From: JBIKWM01 sp044356305
Lineage (GTDB): Bacteria > Bacteroidota > Bacteroidia > UBA10329
DNA: 64,000 bases
Reading direction: 5' to 3'
NCBI GenBank assembly: GCA_044356305.1
Contig: JBIKWM010000011.1
Coordinates: forward strand, 1-64,000
The position numbers and the translations under genes were made by a program. The notes beneath the pieces were generated by a model that ran no database searches, was not told the DNA's origin, and saw only the letters and a list, made by a program, of their open reading frames with translations. Of the stretch, positions 44,884 through 52,277 are shown piece by piece (the first letter of the stretch is position 1; every line of letters starts with the position of its first letter).

Positions 44884-46959
44884 ATGGAAAATATAAATGA
44901 CCTAATGCCATTGAGCAACGACTGGAACAAAGAAAGATTAACGCAGTTAAAACATCTTTTCCCTGACTTGTTTACCAATGAAGGCAAACTAAATATAGAA
45001 GAGCTTAAAAAAGTTGTTGACCCTGCAAGCGTTTCAGAAACTGAACGCTATGAGTTTCGATGGTTTGGCAAAAGTGCTTCAAAAAGAAATGCATATACTC
45101 CAAGCAATGCGACACTAATGTTTCAAGAAGATAGAAGTGTAAATCCAACTGAAAGTGAGAACATCATAATTGAAGGTGAAAACTTGGAAGCCCTTAAACT
45201 TCTAAGCAATAGTTACAGAGACCAAGTAAAGTGCATCTACATTGACCCACCCTACAATACAGGCAGTGATTTAATTTACAATGACGATTTTTCACAGGAT
45301 AGAAAGGCTTATTGGGAAGATGCCGGAATTACTGAAAACGGAATAAAAATAGACACAAATATTGAAATTGACGGTCGTTATCATAGTAACTGGTTAAATA
45401 TGATGTATAGCCGTCTTTTAATCTCCAGAACTTTATTAAAAGATGATGGAGCAATATTTATTTCTATCGATGACAATGAAGTCCATCATCTCAAAAAACT
45501 TTGCGATGAAGTATTTGGAGAAGAAAACTATATAAACACTGTTTCTATAAAAGCTAAACCATCAGCAGGTGCAAGTGGTGGCGGTGAAGATAAACGCCTT
45601 AAGAAAAACACAGAATATTTAATGATATATGTTAAGAATAGAGACATTGAAGCTCTTGACTTAGATAAGGCTTATGATGAAGTTAAATTGACTGACCATA
45701 TCCAGTATATGCGTGATGAAAAGAAAAGTTGGAAATACACAAGAGTATTAAAGGAATTTGGCACGAAAGAACTTACAACTACTGTAAAAGATGGTGATGG
45801 AAATGACATTAAAATATATACTCACAGCGACTTTGTGATGAAATCCATTTCTGAATTAGTTGAAGAAGAGAATATTTCAGAAGAAGAAATTTATAAAAAA
45901 TATTTTACAACTGTTTTTCGTGATACAAATGCTCAAAGCTCAATTCGTGGAAGAGTTATGAGTGCTATTGGAAAAGAAGATGGTTTATTTAGCATTGAGT
46001 ATATTCCCCGTAGCGGAAGAAATAAAGGTCAAATGACAACTGTATATTACAAAGGAACAAACAAAGACCAAATTGCTTGGCTGAAAGATATAGCGGTTGA
46101 AAACGGAACAGATATAACTATTAGAGCAAAAACTGGAACACTTTGGTTAGATTTTAATTGGAATAATGTTTCAAAAGAAGGTGATATTTCGTTTCCGAAT
46201 GGAAAAAAACCAATTGCTTTTATTCAGCGTATGTTGGAACTTTCTACCAATGCAGAAAATGAAGATTTAATACTTGACTTTTTTGGAGGTAGTGGTTCGA
46301 CTGGTCATTCTGTTTTGGATTTAAACAATAAAGATAATGGTAATAGAAAATTTATCCTTGTTCAATTACCTGAAAGCACAGAAAACGAGCCTGACTTAGT
46401 TAAGGCTGGTTACAAGAAAATAAGTGATGTGACTATTGATAGAAATAAAAAAGTAGTTGAAAAACTTATTGAAGAGAAGAAAAACAAACAGCCTGACTTG
46501 TTTACCAACGGACACAAGGAAGATGCAATAAAAGGTTTAGGCTTTAAGGTTTTCAAATTGGTAAAATCAAACTTCCCAAGAGTTGAGTGGGCTCCCGATG
46601 TGGACAAAACAGAAGAAGAAAATATTGCATTGCTCAAAAAATACATTGCCGACAAAGAAGCCCAATTGGTAACAGCTTTTAATCGCAACGAATTATTGAC
46701 GGAGATTTTATTGAAAAATGGTTTTCAACTAAACTACAAAGCCGACAAGCAAGACCAGTTTAAGAAAAATGAAATTCTATTAGCGACAGACGGAATAAAA
46801 GAAACATTGATTTGCTTAGATGTTACTGTAGAAGCCGAAACAGTAGAGTATTTCAAAAAGCACACAGACAAAAAATTCATTTGCCTTGAACGAGCATTGG
46901 ACACGACAAACAAGTATAATTTAAAACATTATTTAGGCGACCTATTCAACGCATTTTAG
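44884..46959 (+). CDS. Type III DNA adenine methyltransferase, Mod subunit
   Basis: 691 residues, starting 3 bp after the res stop. Motif IV DPPYNTG (Asp121) comes before motif I DFFGGSGSTG (465-474), the beta-class order of type III Mod enzymes that make N6-methyladenine. The long middle (about 215-440) contains the target-recognition region, the part that differs most between systems. No simple-sequence tract is seen, so it is not obviously phase-variable, unlike many pathogen mod genes. Recognition sequence unknown. Mod sets specificity for both methylation and cutting. Confidence 0.93.
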   Translation: MENINDLMPLSNDWNKERLTQLKHLFPDLFTNEGKLNIEELKKVVDPASVSETERYEFRWFGKSASKRNAYTPSNATLMFQEDRSVNPTESENIIIEGENLEALKLLSNSYRDQVKCIYIDPPYNTGSDLIYNDDFSQDRKAYWEDAGITENGIKIDTNIEIDGRYHSNWLNMMYSRLLISRTLLKDDGAIFISIDDNEVHHLKKLCDEVFGEENYINTVSIKAKPSAGASGGGEDKRLKKNTEYLMIYVKNRDIEALDLDKAYDEVKLTDHIQYMRDEKKSWKYTRVLKEFGTKELTTTVKDGDGNDIKIYTHSDFVMKSISELVEEENISEEEIYKKYFTTVFRDTNAQSSIRGRVMSAIGKEDGLFSIEYIPRSGRNKGQMTTVYYKGTNKDQIAWLKDIAVENGTDITIRAKTGTLWLDFNWNNVSKEGDISFPNGKKPIAFIQRMLELSTNAENEDLILDFFGGSGSTGHSVLDLNNKDNGNRKFILVQLPESTENEPDLVKAGYKKISDVTIDRNKKVVEKLIEEKKNKQPDLFTNGHKEDAIKGLGFKVFKLVKSNFPRVEWAPDVDKTEEENIALLKKYIADKEAQLVTAFNRNELLTEILLKNGFQLNYKADKQDQFKKNEILLATDGIKETLICLDVTVEAETVEYFKKHTDKKFICLERALDTTNKYNLKHYLGDLFNAF

Positions 46960-46970
46960 CCAACGCATTT

Positions 46971-47032
46971 GGTAGCACATTTGCATTTTTTGCCAACGCA
47001 AAAGCCAAACAAAAAAATGCAAAAGAGCTACC
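46971..47032. terminator. Large A/T hairpin after mod
   Basis: GGTAGC (46971-46976) pairs with GCTACC (47027-47032), and TTTGCATTTTTT (46980-46991) pairs with AAAAAATGCAAA (47012-47023). It starts 11 bases after the mod stop and could stop transcription in both directions. Confidence 0.7.
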
Positions 47033-47093
47033 AAGCCAACGCACAAAGACACTGCAAACAATGAACAGACAAGCAACGACAGACAGAACGCCA

Positions 47094-47228
47094 GCACCTA
47101 ACAGCGGTTTGGCAAAAGTGGCGGTTTCGTTCTCCGCAGACACATTTGTGGTTAAAGAAAGTTCAGTTCTCCGCATCAACATTTGTGGTGAAAATCGCCA
47201 CCTTCGCCAAGCCGCAAAACGTTATGTG
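47094..47228 (+). other. attC-like recombination site at the cassette 3' end
   Basis: R'' is ACCTAAC (47096-47102) and R' is GTTATGT (47221-47227), which differs from GTTRRRY at one base. Between them GCGGTTTGGC (47104-47113) pairs with GCCAAGCCGC (47206-47215) with one G-T pair, and GTGGCG (47118-47123) pairs with CGCCAC (47196-47201), giving an imperfect hairpin with unequal spacers of the kind attC sites fold into as single strands. The loop contains two direct copies of a 20-base word starting TCTCCGCA (47132 and 47169). From 47229 to 47393 no gene is seen. Confidence 0.6.
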
Positions 47229-47393
47229 TTATTATGAAAACCCCCAGCCCGCTCAAGCCTTCCTTCGGTTCTCTTGGTCGGCCTTAAAGCAAAGCGGTTT
47301 GCAACCGTGGGCTAAATCCCCCATTTGAAAAGAGCCAGGGCCCTGTCACTCCATTGAGCGCCTTTGTGGTAATCACACCGGGTTCTCAGCCCC

Positions 47394-48827
47394 TCACCGC
47401 ATCACAGCCACGCGCTCACACGTGTGGTAGTGGCCATGTGTGGCCAGGCGCACCTGATACAGCCCGTTGGGCAGATGGTCGAGCGTCAATGTACCGTTCC
47501 GGGCAATGGCATACGTGCCAAGCAGTCGGCCCATGGCATCGGTCACGGTGGCCGTGGTGCCCGTGGTGAGCGTGCCATTGTCGCGCAGGCGCACGGTGCC
47601 CGTGGTAGGATTGGGGAACAGCAGCGGCAGGGCCTCGGGTGCCGCTTCCCCGCTCACCGCCACTGCACAGGGCGCATTGCCCGCCCCGGTGCCAGTCAGG
47701 CTCAGGGCCTTGTCATACAGCGCATCCACCACATACAGGTTATCGCCTTCGGCATTGCTCAGCACCGCCACCCCTATGCCGTTCTGAGGGTCGATGTACA
47801 CATCGGTCGATGCCCCGTCCTCGCCCCCGTTGTGCCCCCACAGGGCCACGGTGCCCCCTCCGCTCAGGTAGATATCCTCGAGGTACCAGCTCAGGCCCTG
47901 CGTGGGCTCAATGGCAGGCACCTGCGGGGTGAGCATCTGCCCCACCGTGGCCGGTGGCAGCACGGTGTGCCCTGCATAGTTACCCCCTTGCAGATAGGCA
48001 GTCATGAAGCGGGCCAGGCCCCGCACATCGGAACGTAGCAACCCGTTGGGATAGTCGGCAAAACCCATGTGGGGCAATGCCTCATACTGCCCGCCCGACC
48101 ACAGATGGGGCCTCGCCACCGTGGCCGTGTCGAGCCCTGCCAGGAACCACGAGGTGCGGTCCATGCACAGAGGACTGAAAATGTGCTGTGCGCAATAGGC
48201 ATCGAAGGGCATCTGCGTCACCCGCTCCACCACATACCCGGCCAGGGCCGAAGCGATATTGCTGTACTCGTATGTGGTGCCGGGTGCAGCACCGAGGAAG
48301 TTGTCCTGCGCACTGTAATCGGCCCCGCTGGGCGAGAAATACCGCTCCATCACCTCCGCCAGCGTCAGCGTGGGGTCGCCAACGCTGTAGTAGGTGTCCA
48401 TGGCCGTGTAGTTGTCGGCAATGGACGAGGTGTGGGTCAGCAGCATGCGGGCCGTGATGGGCACATCCGCATGCACCGGATGGCTCACTGCGAACGGCAG
48501 ATGTAGGCTGATGTCGGCATCGGGGTCCACCATGCCCTGGCTCACCAGTTGCATCAGGGCCGTGCCCGTGAACAGTTTGGAAACGGAGGCCAGCAGGAAC
48601 ACCGTGCTATCGGTCATGGCCAGGCCGGCAGGCTCATCGGCATAGCCATAAGCCTGGAGCCACACCACTTCGCCATCCTTCACAATGACGGTGGCCATGC
48701 CCGGAATGTGCTCGGCCTGCATCTCGCCTGCAATAAAGGCATCGAGGTCCGCATCGGGGTTCGGGTTCTGCGCCACAGCCCGCAGGCAGGCCACCAGCAG
48801 CAGGGCTATGATAGGTAGGCGCGGCAC
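47394..48827 (-). CDS. Secreted serine hydrolase (beta-lactamase family) with T9SS end
   Basis: 477 residues from the GTG at 48827 (signal peptide PRLPIIALLLVACLRAVAQ). The class C beta-lactamase/D-Ala-D-Ala peptidase fold is shown by SVSK (nucleophile Ser and Lys, about residue 72) and YSN (about 178), plus WGHNGGEDG near the end of the domain. A type A sorting domain follows (LLFPNPTTGTVRL to VAVMR). The frame is open to 48986 through palindromes; the ATG at 48860 lies in the centre of a REP palindrome. It probably acts as an esterase or peptidase; the substrate is unknown. Confidence 0.82.
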   Translation of the reverse strand: MPRLPIIALLLVACLRAVAQNPNPDADLDAFIAGEMQAEHIPGMATVIVKDGEVVWLQAYGYADEPAGLAMTDSTVFLLASVSKLFTGTALMQLVSQGMVDPDADISLHLPFAVSHPVHADVPITARMLLTHTSSIADNYTAMDTYYSVGDPTLTLAEVMERYFSPSGADYSAQDNFLGAAPGTTYEYSNIASALAGYVVERVTQMPFDAYCAQHIFSPLCMDRTSWFLAGLDTATVARPHLWSGGQYEALPHMGFADYPNGLLRSDVRGLARFMTAYLQGGNYAGHTVLPPATVGQMLTPQVPAIEPTQGLSWYLEDIYLSGGGTVALWGHNGGEDGASTDVYIDPQNGIGVAVLSNAEGDNLYVVDALYDKALSLTGTGAGNAPCAVAVSGEAAPEALPLLFPNPTTGTVRLRDNGTLTTGTTATVTDAMGRLLGTYAIARNGTLTLDHLPNGLYQVRLATHGHYHTCERVAVMR

Positions 48828-48848
48828 AGGAGGTGAATGTACTCCGTA

Positions 48849-48964
48849 GAGACGTAGCATGCTACGTCTCTGTTGTGGGTGAATGAATAAGAAAAGAGAC
48901 GTGCCATGCTCCGTCTCTGTTGTGGGTGAATGAATAAGAAAAGAGACGTTGGATGCAACGTCTC
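48849..48964. repeat. REP palindrome cluster, left of the RAYT gene
   Basis: Three palindromic units at 48849-48870, 48896-48917 (four mismatched bases) and 48943-48964 stand at an exact 47-bp period. The 25-base spacer between them (TGTTGTGGGTGAATGAATAA...) is identical in both gaps. Confidence 0.9.
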
Positions 48965-49539
48965 TATAGGTTAAACCTGTCCTCATCCCATGTCAATGGA
49001 TTGTTCAGGATGTAATATCTGTTCACATCATGATTCTTTGGATCGCGGATAATATGATCGTGATACCGCGTCTGCCATGCAAAATCCACATGAATCTCGC
49101 GGGTCAATCTGGACACGGCAGATTTATAAGATCTGATGATTGTAGCCAATGATCCTGTTTTTGGGGAAATGGCAGCCATTACCTCATTCTTTGGTAGAGA
49201 CGTTGCATGGAACTTTTCCGAATCAGGAAGAAGAGATGATGCATGCAACCTCTCACCAATTCCGTTATGGTCAATGACAATGATTCCGTGAACATGATTC
49301 GGCATCACAACAAATTCATCGAGATGAATAAACGGGAAATGTTCTGGTAATTTCTGCCAACATTCATTTGCAATCTGACCAAGTGGCGAGTTCATCATAG
49401 TCCCATCGACCACTTCACCAAAGAAATGTTGACGGCCATGCGTACATATGGTCACAAAATAGGCCGCATCGCTTCCATAGTTCCACCATGGCGCGCGGGC
49501 CGTTGGAATGCGAAATCTATTGCGAAATAGGTCCGCCAC
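48964..49539 (-). CDS. REP-associated Y1 transposase (RAYT, TnpA_REP)
   Basis: 191 residues, GTG start five bases after a minus-strand TACATTTG box (49545-49552). The HUH motif is PNHVHG (His82, His84) and the single catalytic tyrosine is in IIRSYKSAVSR (Tyr138). This matches Y1 single-strand transposases of the RAYT group, which process REP hairpins. It is bounded by palindrome clusters on both sides, and its stop overlaps the last base of one. Residues 96-115 are translated from two decayed palindromes inside the gene. All catalytic residues remain, so it may be active. Confidence 0.88.
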   Translation of the reverse strand: MADLFRNRFRIPTARAPWWNYGSDAAYFVTICTHGRQHFFGEVVDGTMMNSPLGQIANECWQKLPEHFPFIHLDEFVVMPNHVHGIIVIDHNGIGERLHASSLLPDSEKFHATSLPKNEVMAAISPKTGSLATIIRSYKSAVSRLTREIHVDFAWQTRYHDHIIRDPKNHDVNRYYILNNPLTWDEDRFNL

Positions 49540-49565
49540 GGTTTCAAATGTATTTCAAAATTGTA

Positions 49566-49688
49566 GAGACGTAGCATGCTACGTCTCTGTTGTAGATGAA
49601 TGAATAAAGAAAAGAGACGTAGCATGCTACGTCTCTACAAGGCACCACGTTGGCCCGTCCTCCGTAGAGACGTTGCATGCAACGTCTC
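49566..49688. repeat. REP palindrome cluster, right of the RAYT gene
   Basis: Perfect palindromes at 49566-49587 and 49614-49635 (GACGTAGCATGCTACGTC core) and the sister form at 49667-49688 (GACGTTGCATGCAACGTC core). The spacer after the first (TGTTGTAGATGAATGAATAA) is nearly the same as in the left cluster and in the same orientation. Confidence 0.9.
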
Positions 49689-49701
49689 ATCATCTACGTC
49701 T

Positions 49702-50940
49702 CTACCGCATCAGGCGGAGGTTACCCGATTCAGACGACAGGATGTACATGCCGCCCGGCAGGTCGGCCCCTATCAGGTTGCGGCCCGGCATGAGTGTGGG
49801 GGTTGCCACCGGTCGGCCCAGGGCATCGAGGAGCTGTGCCCTTACAGGCGCTGAGCCCGCGGGCAATTCTACCGCCCACGGTGTGCCGGGAGCGGCAGGG
49901 TTGCCCGACACCCGTATGCCATCTGCCACCATGTCATCCATTCCCACCCCACTGTATTGAACCACCAAGGTGCCGAAAAACGAACATCCGTACTCATTGA
50001 AGATTGAGACGGAATAGAACCCCGAGGTGTCGATGGCCAGGTAGGAATGGGCCGATGAATCGACCACCTCCCCGTCTCTGCGCCAGATGTAGATGTAGTA
50101 GAGGCTGGGCTCGGTAACGATGCCCCACACGGCACTGATGGTGTCGCCATAATTGTAGAGCTGTACCGGATCGGGGTGCCCCTGCTGGTAAACGAAGAGG
50201 TTGTTGCTCTCCACCTGGACCTCGCAGCCCAGCGAGTCCACGCCATACTGCGGGAACGAGTTGACACTGCCCATCTGGTTGATGTAGAACACGGTGTCGG
50301 TGGTGGAGTTGAAGGTGAGGTCCCAAGTGTCGTAGAGCAGAAATCCGGGGGTGTACCAGATCTGCGCACTCTCGCCATAGCACAGCACCGAATCGCTCGC
50401 AAACGCCTCAAGCACAGGGTTCGACTCGTGCACCGTGGCGGTGCCCGAGATGGTGCAGCCCTCTGCGTCCACCACCTGGTAGGCGTAACAGCCCGCACCG
50501 ATATTGCTAAGGGTCGGACCGTCCTCGGCCAGCACTGCGCCCCCGCAGTCGGTCCAGGTATAGGTGAGCGGATAGGCCGCATATACATTGTCGAGATACA
50601 CCCATCCGGTCATGCCGCTGCACGCATGGCTCACCACCACACTGTCTATGCCGAACGGTTCCAGCGTAACGGTGGCGTCATCGCTCTCCGTGCCGCTGAA
50701 AACAGTAACGGTGTGCGGCCCCGCGCCAAGACCTGTGATGGTATCGTTGGTGCTGCCATCGTCCCACAGATACGTGTATTCGCCTGTGCCACCCACCGGG
50801 GTCACCACCAACGAACCGCTCTGGTCATCGCACCCGGGGCCATGCAGGATGAGCACGTAGGCTGTAAGGGGCTGTGCCACACCCGACAGTTGCAGGAGCA
50901 GCGCGAACGAGGCGAGGAAGACTTTCAGCGGTGTATGCAT
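49702..50940 (-). CDS. T9SS-secreted adhesin-like protein
   Basis: 412 residues from the ATG at 50940 (signal peptide MHTPLKVFLASFALLLQLSG, cleavage near GVAQ). Immunoglobulin-like repeats of the SprB/PKD type are visible (GSLVVTPVGGTGEYTYLWDDGSTNDTITGL). The C-terminal 70 residues form a divergent type A sorting domain, with VSGNPAAPGTPWAV in place of YPNP and an end GNLRLMR. A minus-strand TAGGTTTG box lies at 50961-50968. It is expected on the cell surface or in the medium. Confidence 0.78.
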   Translation of the reverse strand: MHTPLKVFLASFALLLQLSGVAQPLTAYVLILHGPGCDDQSGSLVVTPVGGTGEYTYLWDDGSTNDTITGLGAGPHTVTVFSGTESDDATVTLEPFGIDSVVVSHACSGMTGWVYLDNVYAAYPLTYTWTDCGGAVLAEDGPTLSNIGAGCYAYQVVDAEGCTISGTATVHESNPVLEAFASDSVLCYGESAQIWYTPGFLLYDTWDLTFNSTTDTVFYINQMGSVNSFPQYGVDSLGCEVQVESNNLFVYQQGHPDPVQLYNYGDTISAVWGIVTEPSLYYIYIWRRDGEVVDSSAHSYLAIDTSGFYSVSIFNEYGCSFFGTLVVQYSGVGMDDMVADGIRVSGNPAAPGTPWAVELPAGSAPVRAQLLDALGRPVATPTLMPGRNLIGADLPGGMYILSSESGNLRLMR

Positions 50941-51045
50941 GATGTTACGGTCTTGAAGCACAAACCTACAGATTTTTATCAAGTTGGATAACAGGGCCGT
51001 TTGGCTTTTTGGGGGAATTGACAGGACAGGGGTCCATTTTCCGTT

Positions 51046-51717
51046 TCAATAGAACTCGGACACCGCTTCCAGTGGTTTGCGCCTCAGGTCGGGCACCATG
51101 GCCCCCTCGGCCGCATATCCTACCGGAATGAGCAGGAACGGTTTCTCGTTATCGGGCCGGTTCAGCACTTTCGTCAGGAAATTCATGGGACTCGGGGTGT
51201 GGGTCAGGGCCACCAGTCCTGCATGGTGTATGGCCGCGAGCAGAAAGCCCGTGGCAATGCCCACGCTCTCGGTCGAGTAGTAGTTGTTCCGCTTTTCCCC
51301 GTCCACCACCTCATACGAGTGGCGCATCACAACGATTAGCCAAGGGGCCACCTCCAGGAACGGTTTGATGTGGTCGGTGCCCAAGGGTGCCAAATCTTTC
51401 AGCCAGCGGTCACTCATCCGTCCGTGATAATTCTCAAACTCCTCTTTTTCGGCCGCCTCGCGAATGCGGGTCTTGATCTCGGGCGAGCTGATGGCGCAGA
51501 ATGTCCACGGTTGGATGTGCGCCCCGCTGGGTGCAGTGGAGGCGGTTCGGATCAGGTTCTCGATCACCGAACGGGGCACAGGCCGGTCGCTGAAGGTGCG
51601 CAAGGACCTGCGCCTGTCCATACAGCGGTAAAATTCCTCCGCACGCTGCCGGGTCTCCTCTTCACTGAATGGGTCGCCCTGGTAGGCAATGAATCCGTCT
51701 GCGGTGCCTTTCATCAT
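51046..51717 (-). CDS. Iodotyrosine-deiodinase-like nitroreductase
   Basis: 223 residues from the ATG at 51717. RRRSLRTFSDRPVP and IRTASTAPSGAHIQPWTF are the FMN site of the IYD branch of the nitroreductase fold. The active-site lid has Glu93, Tyr97 and Lys118, spaced exactly like the Glu-x3-Tyr-x20-Lys that binds the substrate zwitterion in human IYD. Such enzymes remove iodide or other halide from halotyrosines with reduced FMN. No signal peptide, so a soluble cytoplasmic enzyme. The frame upstream to 52215 overlaps another gene and is not coding. It is not a paralogue of the nitroreductase at 4694. Confidence 0.85.
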   Translation of the reverse strand: MMKGTADGFIAYQGDPFSEEETRQRAEEFYRCMDRRRSLRTFSDRPVPRSVIENLIRTASTAPSGAHIQPWTFCAISSPEIKTRIREAAEKEEFENYHGRMSDRWLKDLAPLGTDHIKPFLEVAPWLIVVMRHSYEVVDGEKRNNYYSTESVGIATGFLLAAIHHAGLVALTHTPSPMNFLTKVLNRPDNEKPFLLIPVGYAAEGAMVPDLRRKPLEAVSEFY

Positions 51718-51849
51718 CAAGGGTATTTGAACCGGACCGATGATAACGCACCCATCGCCATCGTTTAACATCAATTTTGAGCCTAAATGACCACAGTTAC
51801 CTTTTAGGATGCGACCTTGCACCCCTATCTCATCAATCATCACACAGAA

Positions 51850-52248
51850 ATGGAAGGCACCAAAGAGAACCCTTGGAAACTGAAGACTCCGCCCCTTACA
51901 TCGGACTACGAGATGTACCGTGATGTGAAGGACGGGCGCGAGGTGATCGTGTGCGTGGTGGGCAAGACCACCCTGCTCTATGATGCCCGCTGCCTCAACG
52001 ACCTGCATACCATGCTCAAGGCCCTTGGCGACTGGATGGAGCTGGGCAGTGCCGATGAACAGAAACCGGCCAAGGACGGCACCGTTGAGGCCTGGGGACG
52101 GTCTGAGAAGAACCCCGTGGGCGGCTGGTACGGACTGAAGAAGGGCCTTCGGGGCCGATTCGGGATGTATGTGCCGCCCTTGATGGAGAAGCTCGGTCTG
52201 GCCGAGGTGACACACGACCCCAAGGGCAACCGGATGCGGGCTATCTGA
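51850..52248 (+). CDS. Hypothetical protein
   Basis: 132 residues from the ATG at 51850 (MEGTKENPWKLKTPPLTSDY). A TACCTTTT box lies about 45 bases upstream, and a TTG at 51817 opens the frame further. The protein is small, soluble and Lys/Gly-rich (GGWYGLKKGLRGRFGMYVPP in the C-terminal half), with no signal peptide or membrane segment. I do not recognise the family. It is divergent from the IYD-like gene. Confidence 0.65.
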   Translation: MEGTKENPWKLKTPPLTSDYEMYRDVKDGREVIVCVVGKTTLLYDARCLNDLHTMLKALGDWMELGSADEQKPAKDGTVEAWGRSEKNPVGGWYGLKKGLRGRFGMYVPPLMEKLGLAEVTHDPKGNRMRAI

Positions 52249-52277
52249 GGCGGGGTCGTCCTCCTATTTGCTCAACC

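Larger units (their letters stand above)
41531..47221 (+). mobile_element. Putative giant integron-type cassette carrying a type III R-M system
   Basis: The 5.69-kb block starts with the core G|TTAGGTGC (41530-41538) and ends at ACG|TTATGTG (47219-47228). Its 3' end has an attC-like hairpin whose R'' box GCACCTAAC (47094-47102) is the exact complement of the block's own 5' end, as expected if start and end were once joined in a circular cassette. GC drops sharply inside (22 of 60 bases at 42241 against 37 of 60 at 5221). It holds one complete operon: HTH regulator, Res, Mod. Cassettes are usually near 1 kb, so this would be exceptional. Confidence 0.6.

Noticed and set aside
44884..46959. Phase-variable mod gene (phasevarion)
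   Set aside because: I looked for simple-sequence repeats in mod and its start region and saw none.
41531..47221. Transposon or integrative element carrying the R-M genes
   Set aside because: No transposase, relaxase or terminal inverted repeat lies at the edges and no target duplication is visible; the core-site and hairpin logic fits a cassette better.
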